A DNA stretch of 64,000 nucleotides from positions 62,001 through 126,000 of the forward strand of contig NZ_JACIJG010000010.1 in NCBI RefSeq assembly GCF_014199265.1, read 5' to 3'. A program made the translations under genes and the position numbers. The notes below the pieces were generated by a model, which searched no databases, was not told the DNA's origin, and saw only the letters and a list, made by a program, of their open reading frames with translations. How positions within the stretch are numbered: the first letter of the stretch is position 1; each line of letters starts with the position of its first letter. The DNA is from Brucella daejeonensis (GTDB lineage Bacteria; Pseudomonadota; Alphaproteobacteria; Rhizobiales; Rhizobiaceae). Positions 9,074-19,589 of this stretch are shown piece after piece.

Positions 9074-9454
9074 TCAGTTTCCGCGCAGACGGTCCGTCTC
9101 GCGCCGCTCTCTCTTGGTTGGTCGCCCTGCCCCGCTCTCGCGCTGGGGCACAGCCGCCTCGACCGGAGCCGTGGAAGCGGACGGTGGCGGCGAAAGATCT
9201 TCATAGAGAAGCTGGGCCTCGGGGGCCGGGCCACGCCGTGCGCCGGGCGCCAGAACCTTATAGACGAGGATTCGCCGTTCGAGCGTGATGGTCAGCACAT
9301 CGCCGACCTTCACCTGATGCGCCGGCTGTACGATCTTGTCGCGATTGACGCGAACCTTGCCGCTGGCGGCGAGTTTCGCCGCCAGCGATCTGGATTTGAC
9401 CACGCGCGCAAAGAACAGCCACTTGTCGATCCGCTGCCTTGCGCCTGCGTCCAT
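9074..9454 (-). CDS. S4 domain RNA-binding protein, Hsp15-like
   Basis: This small protein of 126 residues has an S4 RNA-binding fold at residues 8-65 (RIDKWLFFARVVKSRSLAAKLAASGKVRVNRDKIVQPAHQVKVGDVLTI). In E. coli, Hsp15 binds stalled 50S subunits carrying nascent chains. The C-terminal half is low-complexity and rich in Pro, Ala and Arg, ending in a basic tail (RPTKRERRETDRLRG). Its start lies one base from the stop of the upstream helicase gene, so the two are almost certainly co-transcribed. This suggests shared work on RNA. The exact target is unknown. Confidence 0.85.
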   Translation of the reverse strand: MDAGARQRIDKWLFFARVVKSRSLAAKLAASGKVRVNRDKIVQPAHQVKVGDVLTITLERRILVYKVLAPGARRGPAPEAQLLYEDLSPPPSASTAPVEAAVPQRESGAGRPTKRERRETDRLRGN

Positions 9455-9455
9455 C

Positions 9456-12400
9456 TTACTTCTTCATCTGCTCTTTCAGAGCCAGAAGCTTGGCGAAAGG
9501 CGAATCGGGGTCGATGCGTGCGGGACGTTCCTGCTCAACGCGCTTGTTGCCCTGATGACCATGATCGCGCTTCGGCTGGCGCTGGCCGCCACGGAATTCG
9601 CCCTTGGAGCCTTCGCGCTTGCCTTCACCGTCGTGATGGCGCTTGTGCTTGTCGAAGCGCTTGCCGCCGCCACTGCGATCGTTACGCGCCTGTTGCTCTT
9701 CGCCGGCCTGGTCGCGGTTGTGATGACCGCGATTCTGGTTGCCGCGACGCTGGCGATTCTGGTCCTGATTGCGATTGCGGCCCTCGAAACGGCCCTGCCG
9801 CCAGAGAAGAACCGGCTTGGGCTCTTCAACGACAGCTTCACCGGCTTCACCGGCAGGTGCGGCCGCATCCGCTGCGGGAGCGGCTTCTTCCACCTTCGCT
9901 TCCACCTGGACGGCAGCGACAGGCGCAGGCACGGGTTCCGCGTCGGGAACAGCCGGCTTTTCCGGTTCTGCTGCCTGAGCGGCACCGGCTTCCCTGGCTG
10001 CGGCCTCGGCTGCGAAAGCATCGAGTTCGGCAAGCTTGGCCGTAACGGCGGCAGCTTCCATCGCCTCGTGACGGTAGCCGAGGCTCTTCAGAACCTCTTC
10101 CATATCCTCGGCCGTAGCGCCCAGAATGGACATCATGGCAGGCGTTACGATGAAGCGTCCGCCGTCATATGCACCATCGGGACGCGTCCCCGAACCCGGA
10201 CGCCAGGCAAGCGCCGGACGGATGAGATCGGCAAGGCGCTCCAGAATATCGATGCGCACGGCGCGACGGCCCAGCACACGATAACCGGCCAGACGATAGA
10301 ACATCTGGTCGAATGTCGGATCGACCACGACGGAGGTGCGGCCAGCGGCCAGCACATTGACCACATCGCCATAACCGGCGCGCTCGCGGCCATCGTTCTT
10401 CAGCGCCCAGAGCAGCGTGATGAGGCCAGCCGGAGCGGGCTTCAGCAGCATAGGCATGAAGACGTGATAAGCGCCGAAGCGCACCCCGAGGCGACGAAGC
10501 GCCGCGCGCGAATCCTGATCGAGACCGCGCACTTCCTCCGCCACGTCGCGACGCTGGAGGATACCCAGATTTTCGACGATCTGGAATGCCAGGCCGCGCG
10601 TCATGCCGGTCAGCGCATCTGCGGCGCCAAGATCGGTGAGCGGCTTCAGCACTGTTTCGATATGGTACGCCACGAAACGGTCGATGCGCGCGGTAACCTT
10701 GTCGCGCGCCGGACCGGTAAGCTGTTCATCGGCCAGAATCACAGCGCGCGGCTTCAGCACGTCGTCGCCCGCGACAAGCGTCGCGACCGTAGCGCCGACC
10801 CAGCGCATAACGCCGTCCGAACCCAGCGCGAAATCGCTGTTCGGCGCAGCCGCAAAGCGTTCCGCGCGACGTTCGAACTCGGCGGCGAGCGCCTTTTGTG
10901 CAGCCGACTTCACCGCCTTCGCATCCGGCCCTTCGGCCTGGACGTCGGCGGTAAAACGGAATCCTTCCAGTTGCCCGACATTGTGCCCTTCGACGATCAC
11001 GTCTCCGGTCGAGCTGATTTCTGCTTCAAGCATGGCATTCTCTCTCAGGCGCCTCATAAGCACGCTTGTCCTGCGGTCTACAAAGCGTTTCGTCAACCTT
11101 TCATGCAGCGCATCGGACAGTCTGTCCTCTATTTCGCGCGTCTTTTCCTGCCAGTGTGTCGGATCGGCAAGCCATCCGGGCCTGTGCGACACAAAAGTCC
11201 AGGTACGGATTTGCGCCACGCGATGCGACAGGGTGTCGATTTCCCCCTCTGTACTATCGGCGCGGCGCACCTGTTCGCTCATATAATCTTCATCGACGCT
11301 CCCTCGGCGTACCAGATCCTGATAGATGGTTGCAATGATATCGGCATGTTGCGCCGGTGCGATCTTGCGATAGTCGGGCAGCGCGCAGGCGTCCCACAAA
11401 AGCTCGATCCGCGCCGGTGTCGTTGCAAGTCGTACAATCTCTCCGTCTTTTGAAAGATTTTCAAGCGCCTGCTGGTCCACAGCCGGAAGCGCCTTGGCCA
11501 GACCTTCGATCGGCGCGGGCGTTTCGAGCGAATGGCGCAGTGCTTCCAGCGACGAAAAATCGAAACGCGCCGTGCGCCATTGCAGCACTTTGACCGGATC
11601 GAAATTATGCGCTTCCACCCGCTCGACCAGTTCCTCGTCGAACGGATGCACCTGCCCCGTCACCCCGAATGTGCCGTCGCGCAGGTGACGCCCGGCGCGA
11701 CCTGCGATCTGCCCCACTTCGGCAGGCGTGAGATCGCGAAACTGATAGCCGTCGAACTTGCGGTTCTGCGCGAAAGCCACGTGATCGACATCGAGATTGA
11801 GCCCCATGCCGATGGCGTCGGTCGCGACCAGAAAATCGACATCGCCTGACTGGTAAAGCTCGACCTGCGCATTGCGCGTGCGCGGAGATAGCGCACCCAT
11901 GACCACCGCAGCGCCGCCGCGCTGGCGGCGGATCAGTTCGGCAATGGCATAAACCTCGTCGGCGGAAAAAGCGACAATCGCCGAACGGTTCGGCAGCCGC
12001 GTAATCTTCTTCGACCCGGCATAGGCCAGATGCGACAGGCGCGGCCGCGTGACTACATTGATGCCGCGCAGAAGCTTTTCCAGAATGCCACGCATGGTGG
12101 CGGCGCCCAGAAGCAGGGTTTCCTGCCGCCCGCGCAGATGCAGGATGCGGTCGGTGAAAATATGGCCGCGTTCGAGATCGCCCGCGAGCTGCACTTCATC
12201 GATGGCGACAAAGGCGACGTCGGTGCGGCGCGGCATCGCTTCCACCGTGCAGACGGAATAGCGCGCTGTGGGCGGCACGATCTTTTCCTCGCCCGTCACC
12301 AGCGCGACATTGGCCGTCCCGACCCGTTCCGCCACGCGGTTATAGACCTCGCGCGCCAGAAGGCGCAGCGGCAGGCCGATCATGCCGGTGCCATGCGACA

Positions 12401-12512
12401 ACATGCGCTCGATGGCCAGATGCGTCTTGCCGGTATTGGTCGGCCCGAGCACCGCGGTCACGTCGCGGCCGCTCAGAGCGAGCGGCAAATCATGGGCGGG
12501 GAGATGGTTCAT
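9456..12512 (-). CDS. Suv3/MgpS-type DExH helicase with long disordered C-terminal tail
   Basis: A protein of 1018 residues. The N-terminal helicase has Walker A GPTNTGKT at about 23-30, motif II as DEVQ near 109, and motif VI in QIAGRAGRH near 269-277, like the mitochondrial Suv3 RNA helicase and the alphaproteobacterial MgpS group. A middle part of about 500 residues is specific to this bacterial group. From about residue 840 the sequence turns Ala/Glu/Pro-rich, and the last 120 residues are a string of RN, RG, QN and KR (RNRNQDQNRQRRGNQNRG), a likely RNA-binding disordered tail. The final residues DPDSPFAKLLALKEQMKK form a conserved-looking helix. It probably unwinds structured RNA in decay or ribosome metabolism. 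It is coupled to the S4 gene. Confidence 0.85.
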   Translation of the reverse strand: MNHLPAHDLPLALSGRDVTAVLGPTNTGKTHLAIERMLSHGTGMIGLPLRLLAREVYNRVAERVGTANVALVTGEEKIVPPTARYSVCTVEAMPRRTDVAFVAIDEVQLAGDLERGHIFTDRILHLRGRQETLLLGAATMRGILEKLLRGINVVTRPRLSHLAYAGSKKITRLPNRSAIVAFSADEVYAIAELIRRQRGGAAVVMGALSPRTRNAQVELYQSGDVDFLVATDAIGMGLNLDVDHVAFAQNRKFDGYQFRDLTPAEVGQIAGRAGRHLRDGTFGVTGQVHPFDEELVERVEAHNFDPVKVLQWRTARFDFSSLEALRHSLETPAPIEGLAKALPAVDQQALENLSKDGEIVRLATTPARIELLWDACALPDYRKIAPAQHADIIATIYQDLVRRGSVDEDYMSEQVRRADSTEGEIDTLSHRVAQIRTWTFVSHRPGWLADPTHWQEKTREIEDRLSDALHERLTKRFVDRRTSVLMRRLRENAMLEAEISSTGDVIVEGHNVGQLEGFRFTADVQAEGPDAKAVKSAAQKALAAEFERRAERFAAAPNSDFALGSDGVMRWVGATVATLVAGDDVLKPRAVILADEQLTGPARDKVTARIDRFVAYHIETVLKPLTDLGAADALTGMTRGLAFQIVENLGILQRRDVAEEVRGLDQDSRAALRRLGVRFGAYHVFMPMLLKPAPAGLITLLWALKNDGRERAGYGDVVNVLAAGRTSVVVDPTFDQMFYRLAGYRVLGRRAVRIDILERLADLIRPALAWRPGSGTRPDGAYDGGRFIVTPAMMSILGATAEDMEEVLKSLGYRHEAMEAAAVTAKLAELDAFAAEAAAREAGAAQAAEPEKPAVPDAEPVPAPVAAVQVEAKVEEAAPAADAAAPAGEAGEAVVEEPKPVLLWRQGRFEGRNRNQDQNRQRRGNQNRGHHNRDQAGEEQQARNDRSGGGKRFDKHKRHHDGEGKREGSKGEFRGGQRQPKRDHGHQGNKRVEQERPARIDPDSPFAKLLALKEQMKK

Positions 12513-12697
12513 GCCAATAATCGGATTCCCGGTACAAGCGCCCCCGAGGGGCTGGATGCAGGCTCTTGCGATAGCACTATATGACCCGTACCGAAAGCGC
12601 TCCTGTTAAGTTTCAATACGAGCCGAATGCTACCGTATCTGGCGTTCGACCCGAAGCGCGTCAATGCGTATGCCGATTAATAATTGGAACGAGTCTA

Positions 12698-12725
12698 GAA
12701 CGAATCGGCGACGAATCACTGATTC
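12698..12725. repeat. Direct repeat module, copy 1 start
   Basis: A 28-base segment nearly identical to 12980-13007 (two differences), marking the first of two diverged tandem modules. Four GANTC sites fall within 12702-12735. Confidence 0.7.
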
Positions 12726-12979
12726 CCACAGATTCGCCTTTTGTTCACGGCAATATATAGTGGGGCAGCAGAAAAGCTCCACAAGATCATGAATCAATCA
12801 GGCCGGTTTCCGATGTTCTTTCGAAGCCGGGACCTGCTGGCGTTAACTTTTGGCGGAACCTGTCAACAGGTCATTGTCATACGTTCCCCCTCTTTAAGAA
12901 AAAATCAATAAATACTGATAGTTCGTTAATGCAATAACGGTCCCGAAGCCGGTTTTCGTTAACCTTCAGGCCAAAGCCG

Positions 12980-13007
12980 GAACGAATCGGCGACGAATCG
13001 CTGATCC
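12980..13007. repeat. Direct repeat module, copy 2 start
   Basis: This is the second copy of the 28-base segment at 12698, again followed by an ATTTTCTTCGTTTGTTCTCAC-like stretch and, at 13114, by the shared GTTAACTTTTGGC. Confidence 0.7.
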
Positions 13008-13214
13008 ATGGATTTTCTTCGTTTGTTCTCACCATATCTGATGGTCCGGCGACGCGGAACACCATAGAAAACCGCTCGGGACGAAGCATTCGCCCCGCCA
13101 GTCTCGCGGTTTTGTTAACTTTTGGCCGACCCGCCCCCATCCGCAGCCGCGCAACAGAAACGGGCGGAGCTGCTGCCCGCCCGCCTTCCAACTTTCACGA
13201 AAAGCGAAATCCTG

Positions 13215-14558
<1,344 letters not shown>

Positions 14559-14573
14559 TCACAGGAGATGAAC

Positions 14574-15005
14574 ATGCCTTCACTAACGCTCGAACGCGCC
14601 AATACGATCATTGCCGGAGCCTTTGCCAAAGCCGGAGAACTGAAACTGAAGCCGCTCGCCGTCTGCGTTCTGGATACCGGCGGTCATGTGAAGGCTTTCC
14701 AGCGTCAGGACGGCGCTTCCATGCTCCGCTTCGAGATCGGCTCGGGCAAGGCCTACGGCGCGCTCGCGGTCGGCACGGGTTCGCGCTGGCTGAACAATCA
14801 GGCCAAGGATCGTCCGCATTTTCTGGAAGGGCTGTCCGGCGTGTCGGGCGGAAAAGTCGTGCCGGTGCCAGGCGGTGTGCTGATCAAGGATGCGGGCGGT
14901 GAGATTCTGGGGGCGGTCGGCATTTCCGGCGACACCTCGGACAATGATGAAGCCGCCGCCATTGCCGGTATCGAAGCCGCTGGCTTTGCATCAGACGCAG
15001 GCTAA
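14574..15005 (+). CDS. GlcG/HbpS family protein
   Basis: A 143-residue protein of the heme-binding HbpS/GlcG family (DUF336). Recognisable pieces are LTLERANTIIAGAFAKAGEL, the conserved AVCVLDTGGHVKAFQRQDGAS, and PVPGGVLIKDAGGEILGAVGISGDTSDNDEA. Family members bind heme or cobalamin or are linked to glycolate use; the role here is unknown. No signal peptide is visible, so it is probably cytoplasmic. ATG 14574 is chosen over ATG 14568 because AGGAG at 14563-14567 is correctly spaced only for the former. It is divergent from the thiolase and closed by a terminator. Confidence 0.85.
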   Translation: MPSLTLERANTIIAGAFAKAGELKLKPLAVCVLDTGGHVKAFQRQDGASMLRFEIGSGKAYGALAVGTGSRWLNNQAKDRPHFLEGLSGVSGGKVVPVPGGVLIKDAGGEILGAVGISGDTSDNDEAAAIAGIEAAGFASDAG

Positions 15006-15021
15006 AACATTTCAGGCAAAA

Positions 15022-15061
15022 GCGCGAAGCGGTTTTCGTCCATACGAAAACCGTTTCGCTT
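15022..15061. repeat. Long hairpin after the GlcG-like gene
   Basis: GCGAAGCGGTTTTCGT faces ACGAAAACCGTTTCGC across a four-base loop, a 16-bp stem with one G-T pair. It precedes the terminator at 15088 and may be a REP-type element or an RNA-stabilising structure. Confidence 0.55.
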
Positions 15062-15087
15062 TCAAAACATCCAGTCAAAATAAAAAC

Positions 15088-15122
15088 GCCGCTCCCGATC
15101 GAACGGAAGCGGCGTTTTAAAA
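15088..15122. terminator. Bidirectional terminator between the GlcG-like gene and rpmF
   Basis: AACGCCGCT and AGCGGCGTT arms flank a short loop, with A-rich sequence on the left and TTTTAAAA on the right. It can terminate both convergent genes. Confidence 0.8.
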
Positions 15123-15155
15123 CCATCTGCAAGCCACGCCCGGCGCGGCTACAGA

Positions 15156-15335
15156 CTATTCCTTGGCTTCGAGAACCTGACGGCCGCGATACATACCGCT
15201 CTTCAGATCGATATGATGCGGACGGCGAAGTTCGCCAGAGTTCTTGTCCTCGACATAGGTCGGGGCCTTGAGAGCGTCAGCCGAACGGCGCATGCCGCGA
15301 CGCGACGGAGAAACTTTTCGTTTAGGTACTGCCAT
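15156..15335 (-). CDS. rpmF: 50S ribosomal protein L32
   Basis: Translation of the minus strand gives [20 protein letters not shown] at the start and [10 protein letters not shown] at the end, 59 residues, the standard alphaproteobacterial L32. The [14 protein letters not shown] start is diagnostic and the [15 protein letters not shown] end fits this group. It lacks the zinc-binding Cys set of the four-Cys type. It lies 150 bases downstream of mtgA on the same strand, a common neighbourhood in Rhizobiales. Confidence 0.97.
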   Translation of the reverse strand: MAVPKRKVSPSRRGMRRSADALKAPTYVEDKNSGELRRPHHIDLKSGMYRGRQVLEAKE

Positions 15336-15485
15336 GGATCCAGCTCCACTGATCGGTCAATAAATATCCGGTACGGCTCCAGTGAAGCCTGTCACAACGG
15401 ACAAAATTCTAGAAAGTCAGGTGCCTATACACGCTCTTGCGGCATTTGACCAGCGGGAGTCTTATCTTTTTTTCGTATCGCGCAT

Positions 15486-16214
15486 TTATTGCACGCAAAC
15501 CACATATGGCCCCGATCGCGCGGCGCGCCTGGCAACGATGCGGGCGATGCGCTGCATGTTGCGCGTCGGCCTGGCCGGGTTGCGAAGCGCGGGATTTGGC
15601 AAGGTGACGGCAAGAAGTGCCGCCTGCTGCGCGGTCAGCCTTGCTGCCGACCGCTTGAAATAGTGCCGGGCAGCGGCCTCGATTCCGTAAATACCCGGCC
15701 CCCACTCGGCGATATTGAGATAGATTTCCATGATCCGCTTCTTCGACAGAAGCCCGTCGGCGACCATGGCCAACGGAAATTCAAGCCCCTTGCGGACATA
15801 GGAGCGCCCGTTCCACAGAAAGAGGTTCTTCACCGTCTGCATGGTGATGGTCGAGGCGCCGCGACTGGGGCCTCCCTCGCCCGCATCGTCGAGCACGAGG
15901 CTCAGTTGATGCCAGTCGACACCGCCATGGCTGCAAAACTGGCCGTCCTCGGCCATCATCACCGAATTGACCAGAACCGGCGACACATCGTCAATACTCA
16001 CCCAGCGCCGGTCGACATCGCGCAGAAGTACGAAATCCGCCGCCATCAACGTCGAAACGGGACGCACGAAAGGAACCGAATAAACAAGGAGGAGAAAAAG
16101 CGGCAGAACAGCCAGCACCACCAGAATCTTGAGCATGAGAGCAATTCTGCCACCCCAAACGGGATCGGCCAAGTAGTTGCGCCCATCTTTGCTCTTGATG
16201 ATGATTTTAGCCAC
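15486..16214 (-). CDS. mtgA: Monofunctional peptidoglycan glycosyltransferase MtgA
   Basis: A GT51 enzyme that polymerises lipid II glycan strands in the inner membrane. One transmembrane segment (ALMLKILVVLAVLPLFLLLVYSV) is followed by the catalytic signature MMAEDGQFCSHGGVDW, then GASTITMQTVKNLFLW and EIYLNIAEWGPGIYG. No transpeptidase domain follows. The start is uncertain. The frame extends to TTG 16298, but the GTG at 16214 (VAKIIIKSKDGRN) gives a short basic cytoplasmic leader and a 242-residue protein of normal length; a second GTG lies two codons earlier. It is divergent from the prenyl synthase gene. Confidence 0.9.
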   Translation of the reverse strand: MAKIIIKSKDGRNYLADPVWGGRIALMLKILVVLAVLPLFLLLVYSVPFVRPVSTLMAADFVLLRDVDRRWVSIDDVSPVLVNSVMMAEDGQFCSHGGVDWHQLSLVLDDAGEGGPSRGASTITMQTVKNLFLWNGRSYVRKGLEFPLAMVADGLLSKKRIMEIYLNIAEWGPGIYGIEAAARHYFKRSAARLTAQQAALLAVTLPNPALRNPARPTRNMQRIARIVARRAARSGPYVVCVQ

Positions 16215-16372
16215 GTTCACCGCAAAATTTGCCCCAGGGCGGATTAACCATTCATTAATGATAAAGAACTCGATCCCATAATCCAGCCGGGGAAACAAGT
16301 CGGGAACCGACGGTTTGATGACCGTCAGATGAAAAAGCCTGTGCTGATTGCGATGGCCGGTTGACCGGGATC

Positions 16373-17311
16373 ATGGTTTCGTCCATGCCGATGGGCATGG
16401 AACATATGCCTGCCGATTTTACCGATGCCCTGAACGCCCGCGCGGAGCAGGTGGAAGCGCTTTTGACCGAGCTTCTGGCCCAGCGCCTGCGAACCGGCGA
16501 AATCGCCCGCCCGGAACGCTTGCTCGCGGCCATGCGCCACGGCGTGCTGAACGGCGGCAAACGCCTGCGCCCTTTCCTCGTCATCGAAAGCGCTGCCCTT
16601 TTCGGCAGGAACGGCGATGCTGTCCTGCGGGTGGCCGCCGCGCTTGAATGCATCCACTGCTATTCGCTCGTCCATGACGATTTGCCCGCCATGGACGACG
16701 ACGATCTGCGTCGCGGCCAGCCAACCGTGCACAAGGCCTTTGACGAAGCCGCTGCTATCCTCGCGGGCGACAGCCTGCTGACCTACGCTTTCGACATCGT
16801 GGCTTCCGACGAAACGGACCTCGACGCGTCGATTCGCGTGCAGCTCGTTTCAGCGCTGGCGCGTGCCTCCGGCCTTGGCGGGATGGCGGGCGGACAGGCG
16901 CTCGATCTGATGGCCGCGACCAGCAAGCCCGACGAAGCGGGCATCATCACGCTTCAGGCGATGAAAACCGGCGCGCTGATTCGCTTTGCCTGCGAGGCAG
17001 GCGCCATCATCGCTGGCGCCTCACGTGAGGATCGCGAGCGCATGGCCGAGTTCGGCTCGGCCATCGGCCTCGCCTTCCAGCTTGCCGACGACCTTCTCGA
17101 CGTCACCGCCGATGCGCAAACCATGGGCAAGGCGACCGGCAAGGACGCAAATGCGGGAAAAGCCACGCTGGTTTCCCTGCATGGCATCGACTGGACCCGC
17201 AAACAGCTTGCGGGCCTTGTCGCACAGGCCGAAAGCCTGCTGTCACCCTTCGGTCAGGATGCGGAAATCTTGAAACAGGCCGCCCGTTTCATCGCCGAGC
17301 GGCAAAACTGA
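16373..17311 (+). CDS. ispA: Polyprenyl synthetase, probable farnesyl diphosphate synthase
   Basis: The enzyme makes C15 farnesyl-PP from IPP and DMAPP. The first aspartate-rich motif is DDLPAMDDDD near residue 100, with two residues between the paired aspartates as in bacterial type II FPP synthases. The second motif is QLADDLLDVT near 230. GGKRLRP binds IPP. The 312-residue length fits. Several ATG codons lie in frame at 16373, 16388, 16394, 16400 and 16409. The first is used because a GGGA lies just upstream, but this is weak. The stop is directly adjacent to the convergent ispG stop. Co-location with ispG is consistent with isoprenoid synthesis. Confidence 0.9.
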   Translation: MVSSMPMGMEHMPADFTDALNARAEQVEALLTELLAQRLRTGEIARPERLLAAMRHGVLNGGKRLRPFLVIESAALFGRNGDAVLRVAAALECIHCYSLVHDDLPAMDDDDLRRGQPTVHKAFDEAAAILAGDSLLTYAFDIVASDETDLDASIRVQLVSALARASGLGGMAGGQALDLMAATSKPDEAGIITLQAMKTGALIRFACEAGAIIAGASREDRERMAEFGSAIGLAFQLADDLLDVTADAQTMGKATGKDANAGKATLVSLHGIDWTRKQLAGLVAQAESLLSPFGQDAEILKQAARFIAERQN

Positions 17312-18625
<1,314 letters not shown>

Positions 18626-18743
18626 TCAACGCTGGCATATATCTGGGCCATCATATATCCGGCTCTGGCCTTATATAATCACTTGCCGTTGTCTTGTCGC
18701 CCTTTCATTATGCGCTCGCTCAATGCAAGGAGGAAACCTGAAC

Positions 18744-19535
18744 ATGACCGATACAACTGCCCGCAAGACCGCAATCGTCACCGGATCGAATTCCGGCATA
18801 GGGCTTGGCATCGCCCACGCACTCGCGGCGGCAGGACACAAGGTCGTGATCAACTCCTTCACCAACCGGGACGAAGACCATGCGCTGGCCCGGTCCATTG
18901 CGGAAAAACATGGCACGAGCGCGGTCTATATCGCCGCTGACATGTCGAATGCCGACCAGTGCCGCAACCTTGTGGCTCAGGCGGCCGAAACCTTCGGCAG
19001 TGCCGATATTCTGGTCAATAATGCGGGTATCCAGCACGTGGAGCGGGTGGAAGACTTTCCAGTCGAACAATGGGACCGCATCATCGCGATCAACCTGACC
19101 TCCGCCTTTCACACAAGTGCTGCCGCCATCCCGCATATGCGCGCCAGGGGCTGGGGCCGCATCATCAATATCGCCTCCGCGCACGGGCTTGTCGCCTCGC
19201 CGTTCAAATCGGCCTATGTCGCGGCCAAGCATGGCATTGTCGGCTTCACAAAGACGCTGGCGCTGGAGCTTGCGACCGCCAAAATCACCGCCAACGCCAT
19301 TTGCCCCGGCTATGTGCTGACGCCGCTCGTCGAGGCGCAGATTCCCGATCAGATGAAGGCGTACGACATGGACCGCGAAACCGTTATCCGCGAAGTGATG
19401 CTCGATAAACAGCCGACAAAGGAATTCGTCACCACCGGGCAGATCGGTGCGCTTGCCGTCTTCCTTGCAACCGACGCAGCCGCCCAGATCAACGGCACGT
19501 CCCTGCCTGTCGATGGCGGCTGGACCGCTGGATAG
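18744..19535 (+). CDS. bdhA: D-3-hydroxybutyrate dehydrogenase (SDR family)
   Basis: An NAD-dependent short-chain dehydrogenase of 263 residues that oxidises 3-hydroxybutyrate to acetoacetate. The Rossmann motif is TGSNSGIGLGIAHAL near 14-28. NNAG occurs near 93, the catalytic Ser is in NIASAHG, and YxxxK is YVAAK. The stretch SAHGLVASPFKSAYVAAKHG and the C-terminal GYVLTPLVEAQIPDQ are characteristic of BdhA. ATG 18744 is preceded by AAGGAGG eight to ten bases upstream, which rules out the longer frame. It fits with the acetyl-CoA acetyltransferase at 13215 in PHB and ketone-body metabolism. Confidence 0.93.
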   Translation: MTDTTARKTAIVTGSNSGIGLGIAHALAAAGHKVVINSFTNRDEDHALARSIAEKHGTSAVYIAADMSNADQCRNLVAQAAETFGSADILVNNAGIQHVERVEDFPVEQWDRIIAINLTSAFHTSAAAIPHMRARGWGRIINIASAHGLVASPFKSAYVAAKHGIVGFTKTLALELATAKITANAICPGYVLTPLVEAQIPDQMKAYDMDRETVIREVMLDKQPTKEFVTTGQIGALAVFLATDAAAQINGTSLPVDGGWTAG

Positions 19536-19579
19536 CGCATCCCAAAAAGTGGGAGCCGGTTTTGGATAAGATGCGTCTC
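19535..19579. repeat. REP-like palindrome (short family)
   Basis: GCGCATCCCAAAAAGTGGGA and CCGGTTTTGGATAAGATGCG form an imperfect hairpin between the convergent bdhA and MFS genes. It matches the family best seen at 46618. Confidence 0.65.
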
Positions 19580-19589
19580 ATAAGGAAGC

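Larger units (their letters stand above)
12513..13214. other. Long intergenic region with a diverged tandem duplication
   Basis: No gene was found in these 702 bases between the helicase start and the thiolase stop. Two modules are recognisable. Each opens with GAACGAATCGGCGACGAATC (12698 and 12980), runs through a TTTGTTC/TTTGTTCTCAC motif, and closes with GTTAACTTTTGGC (12842 and 13114). They are spaced 282 and 272 bases apart, which suggests a duplicated segment of about 280 bp that has diverged. GANTC sites are dense (12702, 12713, 12721, 12731, 12791, 12984, 12995). The region presumably contains the helicase promoter. Confidence 0.6.

Noticed and set aside
12513-13214. Possible replication origin suggested by GANTC sites and repeats
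   Set aside because: No DnaA boxes, no dnaA, hemE or parAB genes nearby, and the surroundings match a chromosome region away from the origin as remembered.
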